Positions 1 through 7,117 of a DNA stretch of 13,466 nucleotides are shown here, piece after piece. Every line of letters begins with the position of its first letter. Position 1 is the stretch's first letter. The stretch comes from Gammaproteobacteria bacterium. GTDB lineage: Bacteria; Pseudomonadota; Gammaproteobacteria; J044. The DNA is taken from assembly GCA_026995955.1 (NCBI GenBank), contig JALWNJ010000272.1:1-13466 (forward strand), given 5' to 3'. The notes beneath the pieces are model-generated. The model was given only the letters and a program-made list of their open reading frames with translations, was not told the DNA's origin and ran no database searches. The position numbers and the translations under genes are program-made.

Positions 1-373
1 CATCCAGCTCGGCCAGCGGATCGGCGGCGTGCTCTGCCTCCTCGAGACGCTCGCGCAGCTCCATCTGCTGCATCAGGAAGGCCGGATCCGAGGTCGTGTC
101 CTTGTCGGCGTCGAGGTGCACGCCGCGCAGCTCGAGCAGGTACTTCAGCCGCCTCAGCGGATCCTTGAGCGTCTCGTAGGCCTCGTTGACCAGGCCCGCG
201 CCCTGCACCGAGAGGCGCCGTTCCTGCGCCCCGGCCGCAGCAAAGCGGTCGGGATGGAGCTGACTCTGCAGCTCGCGATAACGCCGGTCGAGTGCGGTCC
301 GGTCCACTTCCGGCCCGGGCTCGAGGCCGAACAGGGTGAAGTAGTCCTGCCCGAGGTCGATCGGCGCGGCCAT
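1..373 (-). CDS. hscB: Fe-S cluster co-chaperone HscB, 3' end missing
   Basis: J-domain co-chaperone that delivers IscU to the Hsp70 HscA and stimulates its ATPase during Fe-S cluster transfer in the cytoplasm. The window holds the first 124 residues; the family is usually about 170-175 long, so the C-terminal quarter to third lies beyond the left edge. Visible features are the J domain with the DYFTLFGLEP opening (residues 10-19), the HPD triad at H40-P41-D42, and the start of the IscU-binding helical domain (FLMQQMELRERLEEA, about 99-113). The ATG at 373 lies one base after the iscA stop, so translation is probably coupled; no strong Shine-Dalgarno is visible. It is the fifth gene of an isc operon in the usual order, with hscA and fdx expected next. 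Seen: motifs and order. Known: the function. Confidence 0.95.
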   Translation of the reverse strand, partial: MAAPIDLGQDYFTLFGLEPGPEVDRTALDRRYRELQSQLHPDRFAAAGAQERRLSVQGAGLVNEAYETLKDPLRRLKYLLELRGVHLDADKDTTSDPAFLMQQMELRERLEEAEHAADPLAELD

Positions 374-374
374 C

Positions 375-698
375 TCAGACCGTGAAGCTCTCGCCACAAC
401 CGCAACGATCCTTCTCGTTGGGGTTGTTGAACTTGAAGCCCTCGTTGAGCCCTTCCTTCGCGTAGTCGAGTTCGGTGCCGTCGAGGTAGAGCAGGCTCTT
501 GGGATCGACGATCAGCTTCACGCCCTTGTCCTCGAACACCTGGTCCTCGTCCTGCAGCTCGTCGGCGAACTCCATGACATAGGCCATGCCGGAGCAGCCG
601 GAGGGCTTGACGCCCAGGCGCAGGCCGATGCCCTTGCCGCGCTTCTCGAGGAAGTCGCGGATGCGGTTGGCGGCGGTGTCGGTGAGCGTGATCGCCAT
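375..698 (-). CDS. iscA: Iron-sulfur cluster assembly protein IscA
   Basis: A-type carrier that binds iron or Fe-S clusters and passes them to target apoproteins. The protein is 107 residues, the normal length for IscA. The three ligand cysteines are present: C35 (in [10 protein letters not shown]) and C99/C101 (RCGCGESF), the same positions as in E. coli IscA. The reading frame is open further upstream, but the start at 698 ([10 protein letters not shown]) is preferred because it matches the family N-terminus, lies 7 bp after the iscU stop and has GGCGG just upstream. Its stop is one base from the hscB start. Co-transcription with iscU and hscB is inferred from this spacing. Confidence 0.96.
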   Translation of the reverse strand: MAITLTDTAANRIRDFLEKRGKGIGLRLGVKPSGCSGMAYVMEFADELQDEDQVFEDKGVKLIVDPKSLLYLDGTELDYAKEGLNEGFKFNNPNEKDRCGCGESFTV

Positions 699-705
699 GA
701 CCGCC

Positions 706-1095
706 CTACTCCGCCTCGCCGCGCTTGCGCTTGTAGTCCTCGATGGCCGCCTTGATGGCGTCCTCGGCGAGCACCGAACAGTGCACCTTGACCGGCGGCA
801 GCTCCAGCTCCTCGGCAATGTCGGTGTTCTTGATCTGCGCCGCCTCGTCCAGCGTCTTGCCCTTCACCCACTCGGTGAGCAGCGAGCTGGAGGCAATGGC
901 CGAACCGCAGCCGTAGGTCTTGAACTTGGCGTCCTCGATGACGCCCTCGTCGTTGACCTTGATCTGCAGGCGCATCACATCGCCGCAGGCCGGCGCGCCG
1001 ACCATGCCGGTGCCGACATGGTCGTCGTTCTTGTCGAAGGACCCCACATTGCGGGGGTTCTCGTAGTGGTCGAGTACCTTCTTGCTGTATGCCAT
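706..1095 (-). CDS. iscU: Fe-S cluster scaffold protein IscU
   Basis: Scaffold on which 2Fe-2S clusters are assembled from iron and the sulfane sulfur supplied by IscS. The 129-residue length is normal. Cluster ligands are visible: C37 with D39 (GAPACGDV), C63 (TYGCGSA) and H105/C106. The LPPVK motif (99-103) that HscA recognises is intact, which agrees with hscB lying downstream. A clear Shine-Dalgarno (GAGGAG) precedes the ATG. The 59-bp gap after iscS shows no terminator-like hairpin. This is an ordinary member of the isc operon with nothing unusual. Confidence 0.97.
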   Translation of the reverse strand: MAYSKKVLDHYENPRNVGSFDKNDDHVGTGMVGAPACGDVMRLQIKVNDEGVIEDAKFKTYGCGSAIASSSLLTEWVKGKTLDEAAQIKNTDIAEELELPPVKVHCSVLAEDAIKAAIEDYKRKRGEAE

Positions 1096-1154
1096 GGTCT
1101 TTCTCCTCGTGTGATGCCCCGGCGGGACACCTCGGGTTCTGTTTTAGACGGCGT

Positions 1155-2378
1155 TCAGTGCGCCGCCCATTCGATGCTGTCCAGATCGATACCTTCCTTG
1201 TACATCTCCCACAATGGGGACAGTTCGCGCAGCTTTTCAACCGCCGCACGGACGTGTTCGATGGTGTAGTCGATCTCTTCCTCGGTGGTGTAGCGGCCGA
1301 TGGTGAAACGCAGCGAGCTGTGCGCCAGCTCGTCGCTGCGCCCCAGGGCGCGCAGCACATAGCTCGGCTCCAGCGAGGCCGAGGTACAGGCCGATCCGCT
1401 GGACACGGCAATGTCCTTGACCGCCATGATCAGGCTCTCGCCCTCGACGAAGTTGAAGCTGACATTGAGGTTGCCGGCCACCCGGTGCTCGAGATCGCCG
1501 TTGACATAGACCTCCTCCATGTCGCTGAAGCCTTCCAGCAGGCGGTTGCGCAGGCGCAGGATGCGTTCGTTCTCCTCGGCCATCTCCGCCTTGGCGATGG
1601 CGAAGGCCTCGCCCATGCCGACGATCTGGTGGGTGGCCAGGGTGCCGGAGCGCATGCCGCGCTCGTGGCCGCCGCCGTGCATCTGCGCCTCGATGCGCAC
1701 CCGCGGCTTGCGGCGCACATAGAGCGCGCCGATGCCCTTGGGGCCATAGATCTTGTGCGCCGAGAAGCTCATCAGGTCCACCGGCAGTTCGGCCAGGTTG
1801 ATGGGCACCTTGCCGGCGCTCTGCGCGGCGTCGACATGGAACACCACCTTGTTCTCGCGGCAGATGTTGCCGATCGCCGCGATGTCCTGGATGACGCCGA
1901 TTTCGTTGTTCACGTGCATCACGCTGGCCAGGATGGTGTCCTTGCGCAGGGCGGCGCGGAACTTGTCGAGATCGAGCAGGCCATTGGGCTCGGGATCGAG
2001 ATAGGTGACCTCGAAGCCCTCGCGCTCGAGCTGGCGGCAGCTGTCGAGCACCGCCTTGTGCTCGGTCTTGACGGTGACGATGTGCTTGCCCTTCTTCTGG
2101 TAGAAGTGGGCCGCGCCCTTGAGCGCCAGGTTGTCGGACTCGGTGGCGCCGGAGGTCCAGATGATCTCCTTGGGGTCGGCGCCCACCAGGTCGGCGACCT
2201 GGGCACGGGCGTTCTCCACCGCCTCCTCGGCCTCCCAGCCGAACTTGTGGCTGCGCGAGGCGGGGTTGCCGAAGATGCCGTCGATGGTGAGGTAGTGCGA
2301 CATCTTCTCCGCCACACGCTCGTCCACCGGCGTGGTGGCCGAGTAATCCAGGTAGATGGGAAGCTTCAGGTTGCTCAT
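1155..2378 (-). CDS. iscS: Cysteine desulfurase IscS
   Basis: PLP-dependent class V aminotransferase-fold enzyme that converts L-cysteine to alanine and leaves a persulfide on its active-site cysteine. It feeds Fe-S assembly on IscU and, in related bacteria, tRNA thiolation. At 407 residues it is three longer than E. coli IscS. Key residues are shifted by that same three: H107 (TEHK), the PLP Schiff-base lysine K209 ([12 protein letters not shown]) and the catalytic C331 in the mobile loop ([14 protein letters not shown]). The ATG at 2378 gives the typical N-terminus with [11 protein letters not shown]. It has only a weak purine-rich region upstream and lies 34 bp after iscR. The neighbouring cysE produces the precursor of its substrate. 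Confidence 0.97.
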   Translation of the reverse strand: MSNLKLPIYLDYSATTPVDERVAEKMSHYLTIDGIFGNPASRSHKFGWEAEEAVENARAQVADLVGADPKEIIWTSGATESDNLALKGAAHFYQKKGKHIVTVKTEHKAVLDSCRQLEREGFEVTYLDPEPNGLLDLDKFRAALRKDTILASVMHVNNEIGVIQDIAAIGNICRENKVVFHVDAAQSAGKVPINLAELPVDLMSFSAHKIYGPKGIGALYVRRKPRVRIEAQMHGGGHERGMRSGTLATHQIVGMGEAFAIAKAEMAEENERILRLRNRLLEGFSDMEEVYVNGDLEHRVAGNLNVSFNFVEGESLIMAVKDIAVSSGSACTSASLEPSYVLRALGRSDELAHSSLRFTIGRYTTEEEIDYTIEHVRAAVEKLRELSPLWEMYKEGIDLDSIEWAAH

Positions 2379-2412
2379 GTTGACTGTACTCGCTCGATGA
2401 ATTCGGTTCGGC

Positions 2413-2919
2413 TCAGGCCTGCTCGGCCTGCTTCTGCTTCTTGCCCAGCTTGCTCGAGGCCTGCTTGAGGATGGCCTGCTGCAGGGCCTTGTCCTGACGC
2501 GAGGCGACCTGCTTGACGCCGTTGCGTGCCATCAGGCTGCCCAGGGTGATGCCGGACAGGAAGTTGTGGATCTGATCGCTGAGATCGCACCACAGGTCGT
2601 GCGTCAGACAGCGCTGGTGATTCTGGCAGTCGCCGGCGCCACCGCATTTCATGGTCTCCAGCTTCTCGTCCACGGCAGCGATCACCGCGGCGATGGAGAT
2701 GTCCTCCGGGGCACCGTTGAGGGAGTAGCCGCCGCCGGGACCACGGGTGCTGACCACCAGCCCGTTGCGGCGCAGGCTTGCGAAGAGTTGCTCGAGATAG
2801 GACAATGATATGTTCTGGCGCGCCGAGATCTCGGCCAGCGAGATCGGCCCCTGGTCGTTGTGGATCGCCAGGTCCAGGATGGCGGTCACGGCATAGCGGC
2901 CCTTGGTCGTCAGCCTCAT
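2413..2919 (-). CDS. iscR: Fe-S cluster-sensing transcriptional regulator IscR (Rrf2 family)
   Basis: Winged-helix regulator that, with a 2Fe-2S cluster bound, represses the isc operon at Type 1 sites; apo-IscR acts at Type 2 sites. It is 168 residues long. The N-terminal helix-turn-helix covers about residues 1-65 ([39 protein letters not shown]). The cluster ligands C92, C98, C104 and H107 sit at the E. coli IscR positions; an additional C111 follows. The C-terminus is Lys/Gln-rich and low in complexity, typical of the family. A GTGGAG Shine-Dalgarno lies about 10 bases before the start. It is first in the isc operon, behind a promoter overlapped by a Type-1-like IscR site, so autorepression is expected. 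Confidence 0.96.
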   Translation of the reverse strand: MRLTTKGRYAVTAILDLAIHNDQGPISLAEISARQNISLSYLEQLFASLRRNGLVVSTRGPGGGYSLNGAPEDISIAAVIAAVDEKLETMKCGGAGDCQNHQRCLTHDLWCDLSDQIHNFLSGITLGSLMARNGVKQVASRQDKALQQAILKQASSKLGKKQKQAEQA

Positions 2920-2930
2920 CGAATGCTACT

Positions 2931-2945
2931 CCACTGCGAAAGTGG
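2931..2945 (-). other. Short inverted repeat in the iscR leader
   Basis: In the mRNA sense the arms CCACT and AGTGG flank the loop TTCGC. The repeat lies at or just after the predicted transcription start (about 2943-2945), and its 3' arm overlaps the GTGGAG Shine-Dalgarno of iscR. A five-base stem is weak, so it could modestly mask the ribosome site or be chance. The sequence is seen; the role is conjecture. Confidence 0.3.
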
Positions 2946-2950
2946 GGTGC

Positions 2951-2979
2951 ATCCTAAAATACCCTAGTCAGTTAGTCAA
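2951..2979 (-). promoter_or_regulatory. Sigma70-type promoter of the isc operon
   Basis: The minus strand carries a -35 TTGACT (2974-2979) and a -10 TAGGAT (2951-2956) separated by exactly 17 bp. The predicted start is near 2944, giving a leader of about 25 nt to iscR. The -35 hexamer falls inside the IscR-like site and contains the cysE stop codon. Confidence 0.75.
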
Positions 2980-2983
2980 GTAT
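2959..2983 (-). promoter_or_regulatory. IscR Type-1-like operator on the isc promoter
   Basis: A 25-bp imperfect palindrome runs from ATACTTGACT through a short centre to ACTAGGGTAT. By eye it agrees with the published Type 1 IscR consensus at about 21 of 25 positions, with mismatches only in the centre and the right half-site. It covers the -35 hexamer and much of the spacer, so holo-IscR bound here would block RNA polymerase. That is the classic feedback loop on isc expression. The site also overlaps the last codons of cysE. Its sequence and position are seen; regulation is inferred from E. coli. Confidence 0.8.
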
Positions 2984-3812
2984 TCTCCCCGTTCCGTGGG
3001 GTCTTTGCCGTATCGTCCGCCTCGCCGTCGGCGCAGGTGTATTCCGGTTCGTCCAGCCCCTCGATGTCACCGGGCCTGAGTTCCGGCAGATTGCAGTCGT
3101 CGATGTCGGCACCCATCTTCTTCAGCGCGCAGGAGGCCTTCACCATGCGCTCGTCGAGGGCATGCAGGTGATCGAGGATGCCGTGGATGGCATTGGCCAC
3201 CGGGTCGGGCATGTCCTGCGTAAGACCATAGGCGTCGAAGCCCATCTTCTTCTTCATCGCCTCGCGCTGCGGCGTGCTGGGGGCCTCACGGGGCGGACGC
3301 CGCGGCCCGATGATGCGGCCCGGAATGCCCACCACCGTGGCCTCGCAGGGCACGTCCTTGAGCACCACCGCGTTGGAACCGATGCGGGCGCAGTCACCGA
3401 CCTTGATCGGCCCCAGCACCTTGGCCCCGGCGCCGACGATGACGCCATTGCCCAGCGTGGGATGGCGCTTGCCCTTCTCCCAGCTGGTGCCGCCCAGGGT
3501 CACGCCGTGATAGAGCGTGCAGTCGTCACCGATCTCGGCCGTCTCGCCGATGACCACGCCCATGCCGTGGTCGATGAAGAAGCGGCGCCCGATGCGGGCC
3601 CCGGGATGGATCTCGATGCCGGTGAGGAAGCGCGAGAAGTTGGACAGCAGCCGTGCCAGCAGCTTGAAGCCGCGCCGCCACAGGGCATGGGCGAGGCGGT
3701 GCCACATCAGGGCGTGCACGCCGGGATAGGCAAGCAGGATCTCCAGCGTATTGCGTGCCGCCGGATCACGCTCGAAAACGCACTGGATGTCTTCCTTTAG
3801 CTGCCTGAACAT
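2976..3812 (-). CDS. cysE: Serine O-acetyltransferase
   Basis: Transfers acetyl from acetyl-CoA to L-serine, giving O-acetylserine for cysteine synthesis. It is 278 residues long. An N-terminal helical part (1-64) is followed by a left-handed beta-helix of hexapeptide repeats (about 65-168, starting [10 protein letters not shown]), with active-site D81-H82 (IDHGMG) and H102 (LYHGVTLGG). About 110 further residues follow: a basic linker, a helical segment with [23 protein letters not shown] (201-223) and an acidic tail with cysteines at 228, 240 and 260. This is longer than the minimal CysE but similar to my memory of other proteobacterial short-N-terminus CysE proteins. The ATG at 3812 matches the family start; the Shine-Dalgarno is weak. 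It has its own promoter and its stop lies inside the isc promoter. Confidence 0.93.
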   Translation of the reverse strand: MFRQLKEDIQCVFERDPAARNTLEILLAYPGVHALMWHRLAHALWRRGFKLLARLLSNFSRFLTGIEIHPGARIGRRFFIDHGMGVVIGETAEIGDDCTLYHGVTLGGTSWEKGKRHPTLGNGVIVGAGAKVLGPIKVGDCARIGSNAVVLKDVPCEATVVGIPGRIIGPRRPPREAPSTPQREAMKKKMGFDAYGLTQDMPDPVANAIHGILDHLHALDERMVKASCALKKMGADIDDCNLPELRPGDIEGLDEPEYTCADGEADDTAKTPRNGENT

Positions 3813-3840
3813 GGAGGTCCCGGTGTCTGGAGAGGCGGGA

Positions 3841-3870
3841 ATTATAGCGTCTTCATCGACTGTCCGACAA
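3841..3870 (-). promoter_or_regulatory. Likely sigma70 promoter for cysE
   Basis: A perfect -10 TATAAT (3841-3846) is preceded at 18 bp by TTGTCG (3865-3870), a 4 of 6 match to the -35 consensus. The predicted start is near 3834, giving a leader of about 20 nt. It stands in the 72-bp gap after trmJ, so cysE can be expressed independently of trmJ. Confidence 0.65.
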
Positions 3871-3884
3871 AAAACATCGGAAAA

Positions 3885-4652
3885 TCAGCCGTTTCTCCCC
3901 CGACAGCACTTCTGTGCCGCGGTCAGGATGCCGCGCAGGATGTTGACCTCGTTGCGGGTGGGACGAATGCGGTTGAACAGGCGCCGCAGGCGCCGCATCA
4001 GGTGTTTGGGGTTGTCGGGATCGAGAAAGTCGAGCTCGATGAGCGCCTGCTCGAAATGCGCGTAGAGCTGTTCCATCCCGTCCTGGTCTACCGGCAGTTC
4101 GCCCAGTTCCTCGCTCCGGCGATGGCTGCCGGCGAGCGCCGCCATGCGCAGTTCGTAGGCCACGATCTGCACCGCCATGGCCACATTGAGCGAGCCGTAG
4201 TCGGGATTCACCGGCACATGCAGCAGGCGGTGACAGCGATCCAGCTCCTCGTTGCCGAGCCCGGTGCGCTCGCGCCCGAACACCATCGCCACCCGCGCCG
4301 CGGGCGAGGCGGCCAGCTCGGAGAGGGCCTGTTCGGCCGATTCCCGCGCATCGGCCTGCGGCCAGCGCAGACTGCGCAGACGGGCACTGCTGCCGAACAC
4401 CAGATGACAGTCGGCCAGCGCCTCGGGCAGGGTCTGCACCACACGGGCGCGCGCCAGCAGGTCGTCGGCGCCGGAGGCACGGGCCGTGGCCTCGGCACTG
4501 GGGTACTGTTTCGGCGCCACCAGCCACAGGTCGGACAGGCCCATGGTCTTCATGGCCCGCGCGGCAGCACCGATGTTGCCCGGGTGGGAGGTTTCCACCA
4601 TGACCACGCGCACACGGCCGAGGGCCTCGAGCTGAGGGGCAGGTTCGGTCAT
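3885..4652 (-). CDS. trmJ: tRNA (cytidine/uridine-2'-O-)-methyltransferase TrmJ
   Basis: SPOUT-class, SAM-dependent enzyme that 2'-O-methylates nucleotide 32 in the tRNA anticodon loop. It is 255 residues, the normal length. Three SPOUT motifs are clear: VETSHPGNIGAAARAMKTMG (19-38), VFGRERTGLGNEEL (124-137) and NPDYGSLNVAMAVQIVAYE (149-167), the last forming the knotted cofactor site. The C-terminal extension with LMRRLRRLFNR and NEVNILRGIL (about 218-243) is typical. The start is set at 4652 (MTEPAPQ); an in-frame ATG at 4661 would add three residues, and a longer reading to 4709 lacks family support. No Shine-Dalgarno is visible. The location next to cysE and iscR is common in gammaproteobacteria. 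Confidence 0.93.
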   Translation of the reverse strand: MTEPAPQLEALGRVRVVMVETSHPGNIGAAARAMKTMGLSDLWLVAPKQYPSAEATARASGADDLLARARVVQTLPEALADCHLVFGSSARLRSLRWPQADARESAEQALSELAASPAARVAMVFGRERTGLGNEELDRCHRLLHVPVNPDYGSLNVAMAVQIVAYELRMAALAGSHRRSEELGELPVDQDGMEQLYAHFEQALIELDFLDPDNPKHLMRRLRRLFNRIRPTRNEVNILRGILTAAQKCCRGRNG

Positions 4653-4659
4653 GGCGCGC

Positions 4660-4665
4660 ATTCTA
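4660..4665 (-). promoter_or_regulatory. Possible -10 element directly before trmJ
   Basis: The minus strand reads TAGAAT, 5 of 6 matches to the -10 consensus, with only a poor -35 candidate. A start seven bases downstream would fall at or next to the trmJ ATG (4652), giving an almost leaderless mRNA, which would fit the missing Shine-Dalgarno. One hexamer alone is weak evidence. Confidence 0.25.
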
Positions 4666-4689
4666 CGGGGCGCGACCGGCGCGGGCCAG

Positions 4690-5373
4690 TCAGCGGTACC
4701 AGGCCGCAAGCCGCGTGGCCGGCACGCCCAGCCACCAGGCCAGGCGCAGCCACCACATGAGTAGCACGGTACGCAGAATACCGCGCCGTTCCCAGCGCCG
4801 ACTGGAGGTCACCAGCGCGGTGCGCAGGCAGACGGGGCGCCCGACCGTGCGCTTGAGGGCCCGGCTGAGCTCGATGTCCTCCATCAGCGGCAGCTCGGGA
4901 TAGCCATCCACGGCCTCGAAGGCAGCACGACGGATGAACAGGCCCTGGTCGCCGGTGCAGATGCCGGTGAGGCAGGAGCGCAGGTTCATCATGCGCTCGA
5001 TGAGACGAAAGGCAGGATGGCGGCCCGAGAGGCGGACATCGAAGCGCCCCCAGGCCCGCTCCCCCAGCGCCGTCAGCAGGCTCAATGTGGCGTCCGGCGG
5101 CAGGCGGCTGTCGGCGTGCAGAAACCACAGCACCGAGCCGCTCGCGACCCGGGCACCGCGGTTCATCTGCCGCGCCCGCCCCGGTGGTGATTCGATCAGC
5201 CCGTCGGCGAGCCGCGCGGCCAGCTCCGGCGTGCCGTCCGTACTGCCGCCATCGACCACCAGGATCTCATCCGGCGGCCTGTGCTGGGCGCGCAGATCGG
5301 CGATCAGCGCCGGCAGACAGTCGGCCTCGTTGCGTACCGGGACGATGACCGAGAGCGTCGGCTCAGCGCCCAT
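4690..5373 (-). CDS. GT2-fold glycosyltransferase, TIGR04283-like
   Basis: Family 2 (GT-A fold) glycosyltransferase of 227 residues. Seen in order: the nucleotide-sugar start LSVIVPVRNEADCL (7-20), DGGSTDGT (41-48), the metal-binding HAD in place of DXD (86-88, FLHADSR), TGDQGLFIRR (140-149), LMEDIELSRALKR (163-175) and SRRWERRG (191-198). A hydrophobic, amphipathic C-terminal stretch (200-226) probably touches the membrane. These are hallmarks of the TIGR04283 group, which databases label arsenosugar-biosynthesis or radical-SAM-associated glycosyltransferase; no arsM or radical SAM gene is visible here, so the substrate is unknown. The start at 5373 is chosen because MGAEPTLSVIVPVRNE is the normal family opening. 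It overlaps the upstream gene by 11 bp. Confidence 0.87.
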   Translation of the reverse strand: MGAEPTLSVIVPVRNEADCLPALIADLRAQHRPPDEILVVDGGSTDGTPELAARLADGLIESPPGRARQMNRGARVASGSVLWFLHADSRLPPDATLSLLTALGERAWGRFDVRLSGRHPAFRLIERMMNLRSCLTGICTGDQGLFIRRAAFEAVDGYPELPLMEDIELSRALKRTVGRPVCLRTALVTSSRRWERRGILRTVLLMWWLRLAWWLGVPATRLAAWYR

Positions 5374-5737
5374 TGGACAGGCCGGAGGCCCAGTCGTCGA
5401 CGAAGGTCTGCAGCGACTCCACGAAGTCCGGGTCGTGGCTGCGGCGGTTGATGGTGGCGTGGATGACGATCCGCCCGGGACTCGGGTCGAGGCCGGTGGT
5501 GACGGTCCACGACAGCACATTGGGGCAGTCGGGCAGGAAGAAGCGCATACCACCCGATATGGACTCGGCACGCAGCTCGTGCACGCCCCAGAAGCTGGCC
5601 ATCTCGAGGACGCCATCGGCACGCGGGCGCACCTCGGAGACGAAGGCACAGTACTCGGGAATGCGCTGGGGTGTCAGGTGCTGCTGGATCCAGGCGGCGT
5701 CTCGCCCCCCGGCCTCGGCTTCCGCAAAGAACTCCAT
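5363..5737 (-). CDS. Uncharacterised 124-residue protein coupled to the glycosyltransferase gene
   Basis: I do not recognise a family. The protein is soluble, mildly acidic and has no signal peptide or membrane segment. The pattern looks like an alternating alpha/beta fold: an N-terminal helix (EFFAEAEAGGRDAAWIQQHL), then likely beta strands around EMASFWGVHEL, GMRFFLPDCP, LSWTVTTGL and GRIVIHATINRR, and a C-terminal helix (FVESLQTFVDDWASGL). A single-domain ligand-binding or SRPBCC-like fold is possible but unproven. The ATG at 5737 is chosen because GGGAGG (5743-5748) lies five bases before it; a GTG at 5743 would add two residues but would overlap that Shine-Dalgarno. It starts 39 bp after the kinase gene and its end overlaps the glycosyltransferase start by 11 bp. 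Confidence 0.8.
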   Translation of the reverse strand: MEFFAEAEAGGRDAAWIQQHLTPQRIPEYCAFVSEVRPRADGVLEMASFWGVHELRAESISGGMRFFLPDCPNVLSWTVTTGLDPSPGRIVIHATINRRSHDPDFVESLQTFVDDWASGLSNGR

Positions 5738-5776
5738 GGCCACCTCCCGGCATCGTTGATGTCCATCATGATGCCC

Positions 5777-7117
5777 TCAACCGGCCACGCGGTCGAGAAA
5801 CTCGGCGCGTTCGGCCCGGTCCGGGATCTCCCCGGCCAGGGCCTCGTGCAGGCCCTGCAGGCTGGGCGCGCGCTTGAGCGCACGCAGCACCAGGTTGCGC
5901 GCCAGCGGCCCGACATAGTGGGCATAGATGCCGCACAGGCGTTCCAGTTCGTCCTCGTCCAGGCGCACCCCGCCCTGGCCGCCAGCGGTGGCCTCCAGCG
6001 TGCCCTGGTCTCCGGCCCAGCGCCGGTACCAGCGGCGGAACTCGGCCCGGTCGTCCTCGTCGGGGATGTCGTCGAGCAGACGCTGGCCCAGCGCCTCCAG
6101 GGTGTCGGCCTCGCGCAGGGCGCGCTCCACCAGCAGACTGGCCATGGGACCGACATGGCTCGCCAGGGTGCGCTCGAGGCGCTGTTTCATCTCCGGGGTG
6201 ATGGTGCCGGTCTCGCTGGCCGGCCCGGCGCCGCCCGGCGGCGGCGTTTCACGGCGCCGGCTGACGATGGTTCGGGACAGGCTCTCGGCAGCGGTGCCGT
6301 CGTCGCGGCTGCGCTCGCAGGTGGCGAGCGCGCGGGCGAACTCGGCGGCACTGGCAAAGCGCTCCTCGGGCCGCGGCCGCAGGGCACGGGCGACGATGCG
6401 CCGCAACCGCGGCGGCACACCCGCGCCGCGCTCGGAGGCAAAGGCCTCGTCCAGAAAGCCGTCGATGCCCTCGGACAGCACCTGTTCCGGGCGCGGCTTG
6501 CTGCCGGTGAGCAGCTCCAGCAGGATGATGCCGGTGCTGTAGACATCGCCCTGCGGACCGACACGCGCGCCGTCCCAGCCCTCCGGCGCCATGTAGTAGG
6601 GCGTACCCACCATGTTGCCGGCCTGGGTCAGCGTGTTCTGGTCCAGGCGCGCGACGCCGAAGTCGGCGATCTTGACGCCGCCGCTGTCGAGCAGAATGAC
6701 ATTGGCTGGCTTGATGTCGCGGTGCACCACGCCCCGCTCGTGGGCATGCTGCAGCCCCTCGAGGATGCCGCCGACGATCAGGCCGATCTCGGGCAGGCTG
6801 AAGGCGTGATCGATGTCGATGAAGTACTGCAGCTCCTCGCCCTGGACGAACTCCATCACGAGGTAGGGCCGGCCCTGCTCCTCGCCCAGCTCGAACACGG
6901 TGACGATGTTGGGATGCAGGCAACGCGCGGCGGCCCGCGCCTCCTGGCGGAACCGGGCGCGCCAGGTGTCGCTGCCCTCGCCGCGGGTCAGATGCGGGTG
7001 GATGAGCTTGATCGCCACCTCGCGGTCGATGTCGGGGTCGTGCGCCAGATAAACGGAGCCCATGGCCCCCTCCCCCAGCAGGGTCCGCACCCGGTACTTG
7101 CCGATGGTGGCCGGCAT
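5777..7117 (-). CDS. Hanks-type Ser/Thr protein kinase with duplicated C-terminal domain
   Basis: Cytoplasmic eukaryotic-like kinase of 446 residues. The catalytic domain spans about 8-268 with all key elements: glycine loop GEGAMGSVY (15-23), ATP-anchoring K37 (VAIK), alpha-C E59, catalytic loop HRDIKPAN (132-139, D134), DFG (152-154), GTPYYMAPE (171-179) and the D191 helix. It should therefore be active. A disordered Ser/Thr/Pro linker (270-305) leads to two copies of an unnamed helical domain (about 313-363 and 390-444). No membrane segment or PASTA domain is seen. The ATG overlaps the stop of the upstream heme-sensor gene by one base (TGATG), pointing to translational coupling and a shared pathway. 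The open frame upstream is the sensor gene's shadow; MPATIGKYRVRTLLGEG is the family-type start. Confidence 0.92.
   Translation of the reverse strand: MPATIGKYRVRTLLGEGAMGSVYLAHDPDIDREVAIKLIHPHLTRGEGSDTWRARFRQEARAAARCLHPNIVTVFELGEEQGRPYLVMEFVQGEELQYFIDIDHAFSLPEIGLIVGGILEGLQHAHERGVVHRDIKPANVILLDSGGVKIADFGVARLDQNTLTQAGNMVGTPYYMAPEGWDGARVGPQGDVYSTGIILLELLTGSKPRPEQVLSEGIDGFLDEAFASERGAGVPPRLRRIVARALRPRPEERFASAAEFARALATCERSRDDGTAAESLSRTIVSRRRETPPPGGAGPASETGTITPEMKQRLERTLASHVGPMASLLVERALREADTLEALGQRLLDDIPDEDDRAEFRRWYRRWAGDQGTLEATAGGQGGVRLDEDELERLCGIYAHYVGPLARNLVLRALKRAPSLQGLHEALAGEIPDRAERAEFLDRVAG
5798..6157 (-). repeat. Protein-level tandem repeat at the kinase C-terminus
   Basis: Kinase residues 321-360 and 401-440 align without gaps at an offset of 80 residues, with 20 of 40 identical. 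Shared blocks are VGPxAxxLVxRAL and IPDxxxRAEF. The pattern is helical and probably forms small paired domains for protein-protein contact. I recall similar single copies at the ends of other proteobacterial signalling proteins but cannot name a Pfam family with confidence. Confidence 0.8.

Noticed and set aside
1089..2468. 459-codon plus-strand open frame opposite iscS
   Set aside because: Exactly antisense to a textbook IscS with all catalytic residues; composition is that of a shadow.
3863..3881. Terminator after trmJ
   Set aside because: TCCGA and TCGGA form only a five-base stem, and the T-run lies in the loop instead of after the stem.
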